Source of the DNA: Desulfobacteraceae bacterium
GTDB lineage: Bacteria > Desulfobacterota > Desulfobacteria > Desulfobacterales > Desulfosarcinaceae
DNA: 64,000 nt
Reading direction: 5' to 3'
Assembly (NCBI GenBank): GCA_003599575.1
Contig: QZKV01000194.1
Span: forward strand, 22,825 to 86,824
A program made the translations under genes and the position numbers. Positions 43,003 through 51,875 of the stretch are shown one piece after another. The notes under the pieces are model-generated. The model did no database searches. It was not told the origin of the DNA and worked only from the letters and a program-made list of their open reading frames with translations. The number at the start of each line of letters is the position of its first letter. The stretch's first letter is position 1.

Positions 43003-43028
43003 CGTTCCCAAGCTCCAGCTTGGGAACG
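43003..43028. repeat. 26-bp palindrome CGTTCCCAAGCT/AGCTTGGGAACG
   Basis: Two perfect 12-nt arms with only CC between them. The TTCCCAAGC core recurs in the larger palindrome 67 nt downstream, so the two belong to one repeat family. Confidence 0.7.
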
Positions 43029-43094
43029 CAACCCGGAAGCTCAAGCATCTCTGCCCTTCCCCGGTCTGCGGATACATGTTCGAGCGCAGCCGGA

Positions 43095-43148
43095 GCATCG
43101 ATTACGCTGGTTCCCAAGCCGGAGCCTGGGAACCAGCGTAATCGATGC
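43095..43148. repeat. 54-bp near-perfect palindrome
   Basis: Arms of 22 nt at 43095-43116 and 43127-43148 pair without mismatch; the 10-nt centre AGCCGGAGCC adds two more pairs. The inner part is a GGTTCCCA/TGGGAACC variant of the palindrome at 43003. It lies between glcD and glcF and may act as a processing or stability element in that transcript, or be a small mobile repeat. Confidence 0.7.
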
Positions 43149-43199
43149 ACTAACCTGCCTTCATCCTTCATCCGGTTATGCCGGTAACAGATGGCCTGT

Positions 43200-44579
43200 T
43201 CAGCCGATGATCTTGCCCGGATTCAAGATGTTATGAGGATCCAGGGCCGATTTGATTCGCTTCGAGTAGATGATGGTGGCCGGGCTGGTCTCTTTTTCAA
43301 GATAGCATGATTTTGCGATGCCGGTGCCATGCTCGCCGGAAAGCGTGCCTCCCAAGGCCAAAGCCCGATCGAAGATGGCTTCGATAGCTTTTTCCACCCG
43401 CACCCATTCCTGGCGGTTGCGACGATCGGTCAGAATCGTGGGATGAAGATTCCCGTCGCCGGCATGCCCGAAAGTGCCGATCGGCAGCCCATACTCGGAG
43501 CTGATTTCCTGGATCGCCCGGACCATATCCGGGATTTTGCTACGGGGAACCGTGGCGTCTTCTAAAATGACGGTCGGTTTGAGTTTGGCCAGGGCCGACA
43601 GCGCGCTTCTTCTGGCGCTCCAAACCCTGTCGCGTTCCGCATCGTCTTGCGCCACGCGGATCGAGGAAGCCCCTAGGGTGCGACAAAGGGTTTCCACTTT
43701 GTGGGCATCTTCTTCCACCTGGGCCGGGTGGCCGTCCACTTCAATCAGCAGCATGGCGGCCGCGTTCACCGGCAGCCCGGCATGGCTGTAATCTTCCACG
43801 GCGCGGATCGTGAAGCTGTCCAGAAACTCCAGCGTAGCCGGAATGATCCGGTTGGCGATGATCGCGGCCACTGTTTCGGATGCTTTGTTGATGTCGTCGA
43901 AAACAGCCATCATGGCTTTGCGGTGCGCAGGCGGAGGAATCAACTTCAACGTGATCTCGTTGAAAACGCCCAGGGTACCCTCGGAACCCACCAGCAAACC
44001 AGCGAGATTGTAGCCTGTGGCGCATTTGACGGTTTTTGATCCGGTTTTGATCAGCTCTCCATTGACGTCGAAGAACTGAATCCCCATGACGTAATCGCGG
44101 GTGACCCCATACTTGAGCCCCCTCAGCCCGCCGGCGTTTTCCGCCACATTGCCTCCCAGCGTGGATACCGACTGGCTTCCGGGATCGGGGGGATAGAACA
44201 GGCCCTTTTTCTCGACCGCCGCCGCCAATCCGGCCGTGATCACACCGGGCTGAACCACGGCGAACATGTCCGCTTCATTGATTTCCAGGATCCGGTTCAA
44301 GCCGTTGGTCAACAAGACGGCGCCGTTTTCCTTGGGAATGGTCCCTCCGCTCAGGTTGGTGCCGGCGCCGCGCACCGTCAGGGGAATCCGGTTCTCATTG
44401 CACAGGCGAACCGCTTTGCCCAGCGCTTCACCGGATGTAGGCCGAAGCACAAGGGCAGGGATTACCGGAGCGAGAACCGCTGCGTCGTAAGAGTAGGTGA
44501 CCCGGTCGGCCGGATCCGTAAAAACGTTTTCTTTCCCCAAAAAAGTACTGAACTCAGCAAGCAGGGCCGGAGTGATCAT
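43200..44579 (-). CDS. glcD: FAD-linked glycolate/D-lactate oxidase subunit (GlcD-like)
   Basis: 459 residues. The PCMH-type FAD-binding domain has TVRGAGTNLSGG and GGNVAENAGGLRGLKYG. The C-terminal oxidase domain has FGHAGDGNLHPTI and LSGEHGTGIAKS. It oxidises a 2-hydroxy acid, D-lactate or glycolate, and hands electrons to GlcF. The ATG at 44579 lies 6 nt after GGAGG; the ATG at 44591 would contain that site. The next gene on this strand is glcF, about 400 nt downstream across the palindromes. Confidence 0.92.
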   Translation of the reverse strand: MITPALLAEFSTFLGKENVFTDPADRVTYSYDAAVLAPVIPALVLRPTSGEALGKAVRLCNENRIPLTVRGAGTNLSGGTIPKENGAVLLTNGLNRILEINEADMFAVVQPGVITAGLAAAVEKKGLFYPPDPGSQSVSTLGGNVAENAGGLRGLKYGVTRDYVMGIQFFDVNGELIKTGSKTVKCATGYNLAGLLVGSEGTLGVFNEITLKLIPPPAHRKAMMAVFDDINKASETVAAIIANRIIPATLEFLDSFTIRAVEDYSHAGLPVNAAAMLLIEVDGHPAQVEEDAHKVETLCRTLGASSIRVAQDDAERDRVWSARRSALSALAKLKPTVILEDATVPRSKIPDMVRAIQEISSEYGLPIGTFGHAGDGNLHPTILTDRRNRQEWVRVEKAIEAIFDRALALGGTLSGEHGTGIAKSCYLEKETSPATIIYSKRIKSALDPHNILNPGKIIG

Positions 44580-44618
44580 GGGTGCCTCCATGCCATAGCG
44601 GATTTCCTGGATAGGTAT

Positions 44619-44631
44619 TTGGTATGACCAA
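44619..44631. promoter_or_regulatory. GntR operator, site 1
   Basis: TTGGT-ATG-ACCAA, a perfect palindrome outside the centre and identical over 13 bp to the reverse of site 3 at 51876. It lies 40 nt upstream of glcD, where a bound repressor would block early transcription. Confidence 0.7.
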
Positions 44632-44658
44632 TGTTCAAATTTTCAGGAGAACCCCTTA

Positions 44659-44686
44659 AAAATAGAAGATGCCATATCCCTATCAA
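44659..44686 (-). promoter_or_regulatory. candidate promoter of glcD
   Basis: On the minus strand TTGATA, 16 nt, TATTTT. The expected start near 44652 puts operator site 1 at about +21 to +33. Confidence 0.4.
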
Positions 44687-44721
44687 GCCGGCTCAATTTT
44701 GACAAGGGATTCTTCCTCTGC

Positions 44722-44763
44722 TTGACACTGCCGGCATGGAACGCTACAAATGGTATAACCATT
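44722..44763 (+). promoter_or_regulatory. lutABC promoter with overlapping GntR operator (site 2)
   Basis: TTGACA (44722-44727), 17 nt, TACAAA (44745-44750). The palindrome AATGGT-ATA-ACCATT (44749-44763) overlaps the -10 and the start point, the classic position for repression. The lutA ATG is about 95 nt downstream. Confidence 0.7.
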
Positions 44764-44850
44764 CTTTCTGCCCGGGTTCTTCTTTTGTATTGCAGCGCTT
44801 TTCGGTTTCTGCCCCGGATGAAATTTTGCCGGACGACGGAGTCATTGGAC

Positions 44851-45615
44851 ATGGATGCGAATCGGGCAAAACCATCGAAAGTCTATTTTTTCGGCACATG
44901 CCTGATCGATTCGCTCTTCCCGCAGGCGGGGGTGGCAGCGATCCGGCTCCTGAAGCGCGAAGGCATGCAAGTCATATTCCCTGCCGCCCAGTCGTGCTGC
45001 GGGCAACCCGCCTACAATGCCGGCTTTTTCAACGAGGCACGGGCAGTGGCGCGAAAACAAATCCAGTTGTTTTCCAAACCCTATCCGATTGTGGTCCCCT
45101 CCGGAAGCTGTGCCGGCATGATGAAAATTCACTACCCCGGGCTTTTTGCCGCAACCCCGGATTTCCAAGAGGCGCAGCGTTTTTCCGAACGGGTATACGA
45201 GTTTTCCGAGTTCTTGGTCCGGGTGCTCGACATCCGGCTCGAAGATCGCGGACAGCCCATGCGGGTGACCTGGCACAGCTCCTGCCATGCCCTTCGGGAA
45301 ATGGGCGTCATCGAGGATTCCAAAGCTCTGATCCGTCAGCTTGCGCGTGTTCAACTCGTGGAACTCGAGCGGGAGGAGGAATGCTGCGGGTTCGGGGGCA
45401 CGTTTGCAGTGAAACAGCCGGCCATTTCCGCTGCTATGGTCGGGGACAAAATCGATGCCATCGCTCGCACGGGCGCATCCGCCGTCCTTTCCGGCGACTG
45501 CGGCTGTTTAATCAACATCAACGGGGCTATGGCCTATCGCCAAAAGGATATTCCCGGAATGCACCTGGCTCAGTTTTTGTGGGAGAGAACCGATGGAAAC
45601 CGCAACTCCCTTTGA
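44851..45615 (+). CDS. lutA: lactate utilization protein A (LutA/LldE)
   Basis: 254 residues. Two CCG domains (SCCGQPAYNAGF and CCGFGGTFAVK) with VYFFGTCLIDSLFP at the start are typical of LutA, which carries an iron-sulfur centre in the LutABC L-lactate oxidase. ATG 44851 is used because the downstream text matches the family; upstream codons in frame would add an atypical leader. GGAG lies 11 nt upstream. First gene of lutABC. Confidence 0.92.
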   Translation: MDANRAKPSKVYFFGTCLIDSLFPQAGVAAIRLLKREGMQVIFPAAQSCCGQPAYNAGFFNEARAVARKQIQLFSKPYPIVVPSGSCAGMMKIHYPGLFAATPDFQEAQRFSERVYEFSEFLVRVLDIRLEDRGQPMRVTWHSSCHALREMGVIEDSKALIRQLARVQLVELEREEECCGFGGTFAVKQPAISAAMVGDKIDAIARTGASAVLSGDCGCLININGAMAYRQKDIPGMHLAQFLWERTDGNRNSL

Positions 45616-47026
45616 TTTCAAAAAAAATATCGACAAGGCGCTCTCCGATCGGCAGTTGCGCAAAAACCTGCGATCGGCGATGGATATGCTCGTTGCCAAA
45701 CGCAAAGCGGTTTTTCCCGACACGGACAGGCTGGAAAGACTTCGTCACGCCGGAAACGCCATCCGGCGGAATGCTTTGAACAAATTGCCGCAACTTCTGC
45801 AACAGCTTGAGGCCAAATGCGCAGAAAACGGCATTCGGGTTCACTGGGCCGAAACCACCGCGCAAGCCAACCAGATCGTGCTTGCAATCCTGCGCGCTCA
45901 CGACGCCCGCCAGCTGGTCAAGGGCAAATCCATGGTTTCCGAGGAGATGCATCTGAACCATTTCCTGGAGGACCACGGGATCGAAGCCATCGAGACCGAT
46001 CTGGGCGAATTCATCATTCAGCTCGGCCATGAGACCCCTTCGCATATCATCGTGCCCGCCATACACAAAAACAAGGACGAGGTGGCCCGGCTCTTCCATG
46101 AAAAGATCCCGGACACCCCCTACACCGAAAATGTGGAGGAGCTGACCGCCATCGCGCGCAACACGCTGCGAAAACGATTCGCCGAAGCCAAAGTGGGGCT
46201 TTCCGGGGTGAACATGGCGGTGGCCGAAACCGGCACCCTGGTGTTGGTGGAAAATGAAGGCAACGGCCGCATGTGCACGACGGTGCCCGATGTGCATGTC
46301 GCCGTCATGGGCATCGAAAAGGTGGTCGAAAACCTCTGCGATGTGCCGCCGCTGCTTCAATTGCTCACCGGCTCGGCCACCGGTCAAATCATCACGACCT
46401 ATGTCAACATGATCACGTCGCCGCGCAAATCCGGCGAGAAAGACGGCCCGCGGGAAGTTCATCTGGTTTTGCTCGACAACGGGAGGTCGCGCATCCTTTC
46501 CGATCCGCAGTTCCGGCAGACCCTGCTCTGCATCCGATGCGGCACATGCCTGAATCACTGTCCCGTCTATATTCGCATCGGGGGCCATGCTTACGGCCAT
46601 GTCTATCCGGGTCCCATCGGCAAGATTCTCACCCCATTGACGGAAGGACTCGAACGCACCGGCGAACTTCCCACAGCTTCGAGCCTCTGCGGAGCCTGCG
46701 CGGAAGTCTGCCCCGTGAAAATCCCCATACCGGATCTGCTGCGCCGCCTGCGCCTCGAAAGCATGCACGAAAATACTTGCGGAGTCGTTGCAGGCGCCGG
46801 TTTCAGGAAATCTCTAGCCGAAACGCTGATCTGGAAGGGGTGGGCGCTGGCCAATGTCCACCCGTTATGGAATCGAATCGGCGTCAAGGCGGCCGGCTGG
46901 ATGGGGGCTCGCCTGCCGCGCGTCGGCCCACTCAAGCAATGGACCCGCGTGAGAAAGGCGCCCCGGGTGGCCTTAAAAACCCTTCACGAACGCGTCCGGG
47001 AAGAAGGGGTGAGCGATGACCAATAG
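45593..47026 (+). CDS. lutB: lactate utilization protein B (LutB/LldF)
   Basis: 477 residues. The LUD domain has KGKSMVSEEMHLNHFLE, VGLSGVNMAVAETGTLVLVENEG and TTVPDVHVAVMGIEKVV. A ferredoxin region has CIRCGTCLNHCPVY and CGACAEVCPVKI for two [4Fe-4S] clusters, and a C-terminal DUF3390-like tail follows. It is the central subunit of the LutABC complex, which oxidises L-lactate to pyruvate at the membrane face. It overlaps lutA by 23 nt. Confidence 0.95.
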   Translation: METATPFDFKKNIDKALSDRQLRKNLRSAMDMLVAKRKAVFPDTDRLERLRHAGNAIRRNALNKLPQLLQQLEAKCAENGIRVHWAETTAQANQIVLAILRAHDARQLVKGKSMVSEEMHLNHFLEDHGIEAIETDLGEFIIQLGHETPSHIIVPAIHKNKDEVARLFHEKIPDTPYTENVEELTAIARNTLRKRFAEAKVGLSGVNMAVAETGTLVLVENEGNGRMCTTVPDVHVAVMGIEKVVENLCDVPPLLQLLTGSATGQIITTYVNMITSPRKSGEKDGPREVHLVLLDNGRSRILSDPQFRQTLLCIRCGTCLNHCPVYIRIGGHAYGHVYPGPIGKILTPLTEGLERTGELPTASSLCGACAEVCPVKIPIPDLLRRLRLESMHENTCGVVAGAGFRKSLAETLIWKGWALANVHPLWNRIGVKAAGWMGARLPRVGPLKQWTRVRKAPRVALKTLHERVREEGVSDDQ

Positions 47027-47675
47027 CGCCCGCGAAAGGATTTTTGCCCGGCTTTATGCAGCCGGTTTGAAAAAGGAACGCTCCGCGCCAGTCGAGATGC
47101 CGATGCCGGAAACCTGCAGCCGGCAGGAAAATATCGAACGCTTTCGCAAACAGATGGCCTCCATGCGCACCGAAGTCCATCTGGTGCAAGCCGGAAAATG
47201 GACCGAACGGCTTAAAGCCATTGCCCGGCAAAGAGGTTGGAAAGAGATCATCTGCGGGACCGACGCCTTCATCGCTGGCGAGCTGAAGTCGGCCTGGAAG
47301 GAGGAGGCCGAGGGGCTTGCGGCCTTGACCTGCTACACCCAGCCCGTTGAATCTTTCAAAAAGCAATTGTTTGGCATCGACGCCGGTGTGACCACCTCCG
47401 CCGGGGCCGTGGCCGACACGGGGGCCGTGATCCTCTGGCCCACACCCGCCGAACCCCGGCTCCTTTCCCTGGTGCCCCCGGTTCACATCGCCCTGGTGGA
47501 TGCCGGCAAGATCTACAATACCTTAAATGAGGCCATGCAGTCGCAGGGCTGGAAAGATCGAATGCCCACCAACGCCTTGCTGATCTCCGGCCCCTCCAAG
47601 ACCGCCGACATTGAATTCACCCTTGTCTTCGGGGTTCACGGCCCCAAGGAGCTGATTGTGATGATTCTGGAGTAG
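47016..47675 (+). CDS. lutC: lactate utilization protein C (LutC/LldG)
   Basis: 219 residues, a single LUD domain (GVTTSAGAVADTGAVILWPTPAEPRL split by a short turn, SLVPPVHIALVDAGKI, LLISGPSKTADIEFTLVFGVHGPKEL). Third subunit of LutABC. It overlaps lutB by 11 nt. No terminator hairpin was seen directly after it; a tandem repeat begins 36 nt downstream. Confidence 0.93.
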   Translation: MTNSARERIFARLYAAGLKKERSAPVEMPMPETCSRQENIERFRKQMASMRTEVHLVQAGKWTERLKAIARQRGWKEIICGTDAFIAGELKSAWKEEAEGLAALTCYTQPVESFKKQLFGIDAGVTTSAGAVADTGAVILWPTPAEPRLLSLVPPVHIALVDAGKIYNTLNEAMQSQGWKDRMPTNALLISGPSKTADIEFTLVFGVHGPKELIVMILE

Positions 47676-47710
47676 AAGTAGTCTTCATCTTTTTCCGAAC
47701 CCGTCAAATT

Positions 47711-47791
47711 ATCGTATTCGTAATCGTATTCGTAATCGTATTCGAAGCTTAGATGAACGATGACAATTACGACAACGATTACGAATACGAT
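47711..47791. repeat. 12-bp tandem repeat with inverted copy
   Basis: ATCGTATTCGTA is repeated 2.8 times at 47711-47744. Its reverse complement CGATTACGAATACGAT occurs at 47776-47791, so a long hairpin can form. It lies between the convergent lutC and dctM genes and may take part in ending both transcripts. Frames reading through it give meaningless repeats. Confidence 0.75.
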
Positions 47792-47965
47792 TTGAGAAGA
47801 GGCGGAATCTTGGATGGGCACTAATTCGTAGTACAAAAATCGAGATTGGTTTTGGCCGGTGAATGGGGCAAGTTTCGGGGGGCAAGTCTCGGGATCGAAG
47901 TCGCTGCCGGTATTGAATCCGATTGCGACCCCGACCCCGTATTGATTTGCGGCCTGTCATTACAA

Positions 47966-49309
47966 CTACCTGATGGCGGCTTCTCCAAAAGCAAACCTGG
48001 GAAGCCACAGGATGATCTCCGGAAAGAGGACACATAGAATCAAGGCGATCCACTGCAGGCCAATGAAGGGCAGTACCCCTTTATAAATATGCGCAATGGT
48101 CATGCTTTTCGGCGCGATCCCCCTCAGGTAGAACAAAGAGTATCCAAAGGGCGGGGTCAGAAACGCCATCTGCAGATTCACGCAGATCAGGATTGAAAAC
48201 CAGATCAGGTTGAATCCCATCTCCATGGCCACCGGCATGAAAATCGGGATGACGATGAGAAGAATCCCCAGCCAGTCGATGAACATACCCAGGAAGAACA
48301 CGATTCCCATCATGATGAACAGGACGCCGTAATATCCCGCCTCGGAGCCCACGATCATCTGGACCACCACGTCCCCTCCGCCCAAGCCCATGAAGATAGC
48401 CTGGAATGCGTTGCCTCCCAAAAACAGGGTCATGACCATGGCGGTGGTCAAGAAAGTAGACCAGCTGGCATCATAGATCGCTTTCCAGGAAAGCTTCCGG
48501 TAAATCAGAGCCAGTACCACGGCGCCGGCGCATCCCATGCCCGCCGCTTCCGTGGGGGTGGCGATGCCTGCCAGGATCCCTCCCAAAACCACTATGACGA
48601 GAACTATCGCAGGAAACAGGGAGGTGATGAAGATCTTTATTTTGTATCCGGTGGAATAGATCCGTTCCTCTTTGGAAAGAACCGGGCCGTACTCGGGCTT
48701 AAACCAGCATATGACAGCGATATAGCCGACATACAGAGCGGAAAGAAGAAATCCGGGGCCGAATGCGGCGGCATACAGATGGCCTACGGACAGTGCGGCA
48801 AGGCTTCCGAAAACGACCAGCATGATGCTGGGAGGGATGATGATCCCCAGGGTGCCTCCGGCGCAGATGGAGCCGGCGATAAGGGGCATGTGATATCTCT
48901 TGGCCATCAATGCGGGGATCGCAAGGAGCCCGACCGACACCTCCGTGGCACCGACCACGCCCGCAGTCGCCGCGAATACGGTGCAGGCCAGGACCACGGC
49001 CAGCGCAAGGCCGCCCCGTACCGGACCCATGATAATGTGCATGCTTTCGAATAGCCGCTCTGCGATCCCCGTGGAATCGAGCACCTGCGCCATGAAAATA
49101 AACAGAGGGACGGCGACCAGGACATATTCTTCCATGACGCCATAAGCCCTGTTGGCCAGCAGATTGAAAACCAGATCCATGGACCCGCCCCAACCGATGA
49201 CCCCGAAGACCAGGGCTAAAATCCCGAGCGAAAAAGCCAATGGATGCCCGAGGAAGAGGGTGATCAGCAGCGTTCCGAACATCACCAGAGCCAGGGTTTC
49301 CGGATTCAT
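47966..49309 (-). CDS. dctM: TRAP transporter large permease DctM
   Basis: 447 residues, about 12 membrane segments, with the DctM features PLFIFMAQVLDSTGIAERLFE, GVVGATEVSVGLLAIPALMAKRYH, GTLGIIIPPSIMLVVFGSLA and FLGMFIDWLGILLIVIPIF. It performs Na+-driven uptake of an organic acid with DctQ and DctP. It overlaps dctQ by 4 nt. Neighbours point to lactate or another 2-hydroxy acid as substrate. Confidence 0.95.
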   Translation of the reverse strand: MNPETLALVMFGTLLITLFLGHPLAFSLGILALVFGVIGWGGSMDLVFNLLANRAYGVMEEYVLVAVPLFIFMAQVLDSTGIAERLFESMHIIMGPVRGGLALAVVLACTVFAATAGVVGATEVSVGLLAIPALMAKRYHMPLIAGSICAGGTLGIIIPPSIMLVVFGSLAALSVGHLYAAAFGPGFLLSALYVGYIAVICWFKPEYGPVLSKEERIYSTGYKIKIFITSLFPAIVLVIVVLGGILAGIATPTEAAGMGCAGAVVLALIYRKLSWKAIYDASWSTFLTTAMVMTLFLGGNAFQAIFMGLGGGDVVVQMIVGSEAGYYGVLFIMMGIVFFLGMFIDWLGILLIVIPIFMPVAMEMGFNLIWFSILICVNLQMAFLTPPFGYSLFYLRGIAPKSMTIAHIYKGVLPFIGLQWIALILCVLFPEIILWLPRFAFGEAAIR

Positions 49310-49806
49310 AGTTTCTCTCCCTTCAACTCGTAGTATTCACGGACAAAGGTGGCGATTCCCTGCAATAGAAGGAGAAACATGGTTACAGGCATGATGGTTT
49401 TATAGGGATAAAGCGGGGGCTTCCATGCACTCCAGCTATGTTCCCCCACCGCCCAGGAATGGGCTGCATACTCGGTGGCCGCATAGGTAAAGGCGCCGAC
49501 GAATGGGACAAAAATGAAGCAAAACGTGAGCAGTCTCAACCACAGCTGAACCTTCTGGGGCATCTGCAGCACGATGATATCAATTCTCACATGGCGGTCA
49601 TAGAGCAAAGCGGGTGCCATCCCGAACATGAAATGCGCGCCATAGATATAGACGGTCATTTCGAAAGCCCAGCTGGTGGGCATGTTGAGGACTCTTCTCA
49701 TGAAAACCTCGTAGACCACCACGGCGGCCATGGGAAGAATCAGGAGACACGCCACTTTTCCGATCCGGTCATTCATGGCGCAGATGAAGCGCGCAAATCT
49801 TTTCAT
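49306..49806 (-). CDS. dctQ: TRAP transporter small permease DctQ
   Basis: 166 residues with four membrane segments and the DctQ pattern VYEVFMRRVLNMPTSWAFEMTVYIYGAHFMFG broken by a Pro turn. It supports the large permease, whose start overlaps its end by ATGA. The gene lies 77 nt after dctP. Confidence 0.93.
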   Translation of the reverse strand: MKRFARFICAMNDRIGKVACLLILPMAAVVVYEVFMRRVLNMPTSWAFEMTVYIYGAHFMFGMAPALLYDRHVRIDIIVLQMPQKVQLWLRLLTFCFIFVPFVGAFTYAATEYAAHSWAVGEHSWSAWKPPLYPYKTIMPVTMFLLLLQGIATFVREYYELKGEKL

Positions 49807-49883
49807 TCCCCGGCTCCTTTCGAGTTGTTTTCCATACCCCCGGGCTGCAGAACCCGGGGGTATATTAAAAGGATCGGTCTTTT

Positions 49884-51053
49884 TTACTGCATCAATTTCC
49901 CCTCAAGGATCATTTTGCGGGGCCACGGCGCTACACCCGAACGCATGTCCCGCCATGGGGCATAAGCTGCCTTGAACTCCTCCTGGGAATCGATAACCTT
50001 CTTTGTGAAAGGATGTTTAGCGGAAAGATCATCCAGGTATTTAAATGTCACTTTTGCAAATTCGATAATCGCTTCATCGTCCATGCGCACGAACTCCGTG
50101 GTCTTGCCCATGATTTTCAGCGCTTCGATGTTGAGATTTTCCTGCCATGCGTTGGTCCAAAGTTGAGTTTCCTTGGCGCAAATCTCCACGATCGCTTTCA
50201 AGTCATCAGGCAATGCATCCCAGCTTTTTTTGTTGATCACCACGTCGAACTGTCAGGAAGGCTGATGGACGCCCGGCTCGATGACGTATTTGGTGATTTC
50301 ATGAAAACCTGCCGGTATGTTGGCGGCCGGAGTGCTGAATTCACAGGCATCAATGACACCTCTCTCAAGAGCCACATAGATCTCAGGACCCGGCAGCGGG
50401 GTCACGGAAGCGCCCAGGAGGGTCAGGATATCCTGGTACCAACCCGGGGTGCGGATCCGCATCCCTTTAAAATCGCTTATCTTTGTTGCTTTTTTATTGG
50501 AATGCAGGCCTAATTCCTGTCCGACATTGCCGCAGAAGAAGGGCACCATTCCGAACCGCCCATAGAGCTCATCTAACATTTCTTTTCCGCCGCGCTCGTA
50601 GTACCAGATGTTATATCCTTCCGCATCGAGTCCAAAGGGAACCGAAGCAAATGCGACAAATGCCTCATCCCTGCCCTTCCAGTATCCAGGCCAGGAGTGG
50701 AAGGCATCCAGCGTGCCCTTGGCCGTGGCGTCAAAGATCTCCATGGCCGGCACGATGGCGCCGGTTGGAAACCACTTGATATCCAGCCTTCCGCCGCTCG
50801 CAGCCCTCACGCTGTCGCAGAAGTGCTTCGTGATCTCTGCGAAATTAAGGCCGCCCCAGGGATCGCTGATGCGCCAGGTAAATTTTTGTTCGCTGGTGGT
50901 CCACTTTTTGTTTTTCCATTCAAGCGCCCGCTTGTCTTCGCCGAACTTTTCGATTTTACTCTTTTTGGGTTGTGCAAGTGCAGAAGTACTGTTTGAGAAG
51001 ACAAAGGCAAGCGCCACGGCAATAGCTAAAAAAGTTATAGCAATTTTTTTCAT
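49884..51053 (-). CDS. dctP: TRAP binding protein DctP with one in-frame TGA (selenocysteine or nonsense)
   Basis: 389 codons. The signal peptide (MKKIAITFLAIAVALAFVFS, cut near ALAQ) is followed by a DctP fold: WGGLNFAEITKHFCDSVRAASGG, FDATAKGTLDAFHSWPGYWKG, LGLHSNKKATKISDFKGMRIRTPG, and GPEIYVALERGVIDACEF. Codon 267 (50253-50255) is TGA, between EPGVHQPS and QFDVVINKKSWDALPDDL. The text is in the same frame and of normal quality on both sides. Either TGA is read as selenocysteine or the gene has a very recent nonsense mutation. Start at 51053 follows GGAGG by 8 nt. It should bind the acid imported by DctQM. Confidence 0.8.
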
Positions 51054-51170
51054 CGGGTTTTCCTCCATGGTTGCTTCGTGAAAGTGAAGATTCGACCTTG
51101 GCCATGCTGTACACACCTGGTCCGCAATGTCGACTACCACCCCCTTTCATCTGAAAAAGCCAGACTGCCG

Positions 51171-51506
51171 TCATCCTCCTGCCTTGGAACCGGAAAGAAA
51201 ACTTTGCGCTTCATCAAAGCTTTTCAGCAGATAGTATTTGCCTTCCGTGGTTACTCCGAGGATCCCTTTGGCCACAAGTTCCTCAAGCGCTCTGCGCCTG
51301 AAATCCCTCATGCCGATATTCAGGTTTCTTTTTCTCGCATAGGGAAGTTCAACGGCGGATGCAGCATTGACGGCCCCCCTGAGTTTCAGATCCTTGATCA
51401 CAAACACGTTGGCCCTATGGATCCGCCAGTTGATCCCGTATTGCGTCAGGATATAGACGCACGCCAGGAATAAAAAACCCCACAGTATCTGCATCAATTC
51501 AGACAT
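51171..51506 (-). CDS. small membrane-anchored protein, first gene of the TRAP operon
   Basis: 111 residues. One N-terminal membrane helix (LMQILWGFLFLACVYILTQYG) is followed by a basic soluble part (RIHRANVFVIKDLKLRGAV, ARKRNLNIGMRDFRRRALEELVAKGILG). The soluble part ends like a small winged-helix unit (VTTEGKYYLLKSFDEAQSFL). It precedes dctP by 117 nt on the same strand, downstream of the promoter at 51876, so it is made with the transporter. I do not recognise the family. Confidence 0.65.
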   Translation of the reverse strand: MSELMQILWGFLFLACVYILTQYGINWRIHRANVFVIKDLKLRGAVNAASAVELPYARKRNLNIGMRDFRRRALEELVAKGILGVTTEGKYYLLKSFDEAQSFLSGSKAGG

Positions 51507-51875
51507 TGTTGCCCGGCACCCACGCCATGCGTATAGGAATGATGATTCTCAGGTAAGGAACATACCCCTGCGAGCAGCAAATCCTCGCGACGAGACAGCA
51601 AAGCGGCATAAGAATCCAAAGAAAATGATTTCCCACCTGGGCGGGGGAAATCAAATTGTTGATTCGGGATTTGCCCATCATACCAAGCTGTCATCCTTAT
51701 AGAATGTGCAAGTACTGGACCATTACCTCTAGTTGAAGCGATTTCCAGGTGGAGGGAACTTGCCGCATCTTCTTTACTCCAAAAAATCAGCTGTTTGCCC
51801 GGAAGCCGCCCCCAAGTTACACAAACAATATGCGTTCCAGGTTAGGTATATCTAAACAAAGATTGAATGGTTAAA
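51507..51875 (-). other. long leader of the TRAP operon
   Basis: About 370 nt lie between the promoter at 51876-51918 and the first start codon. No gene is supported, and two 60-66-codon frames lack ribosome sites. No riboswitch class was recognised. The length is more than a simple leader needs. Confidence 0.4.

Noticed and set aside
47711..47791. Possible CRISPR array
   Set aside because: The 12-bp units are directly adjacent with no spacers; no cas genes.
49884..50243. Separate 119-codon gene downstream of a truncated dctP
   Set aside because: It is in the same frame as dctP and continues the fold after a single TGA; it lacks its own ribosome site.
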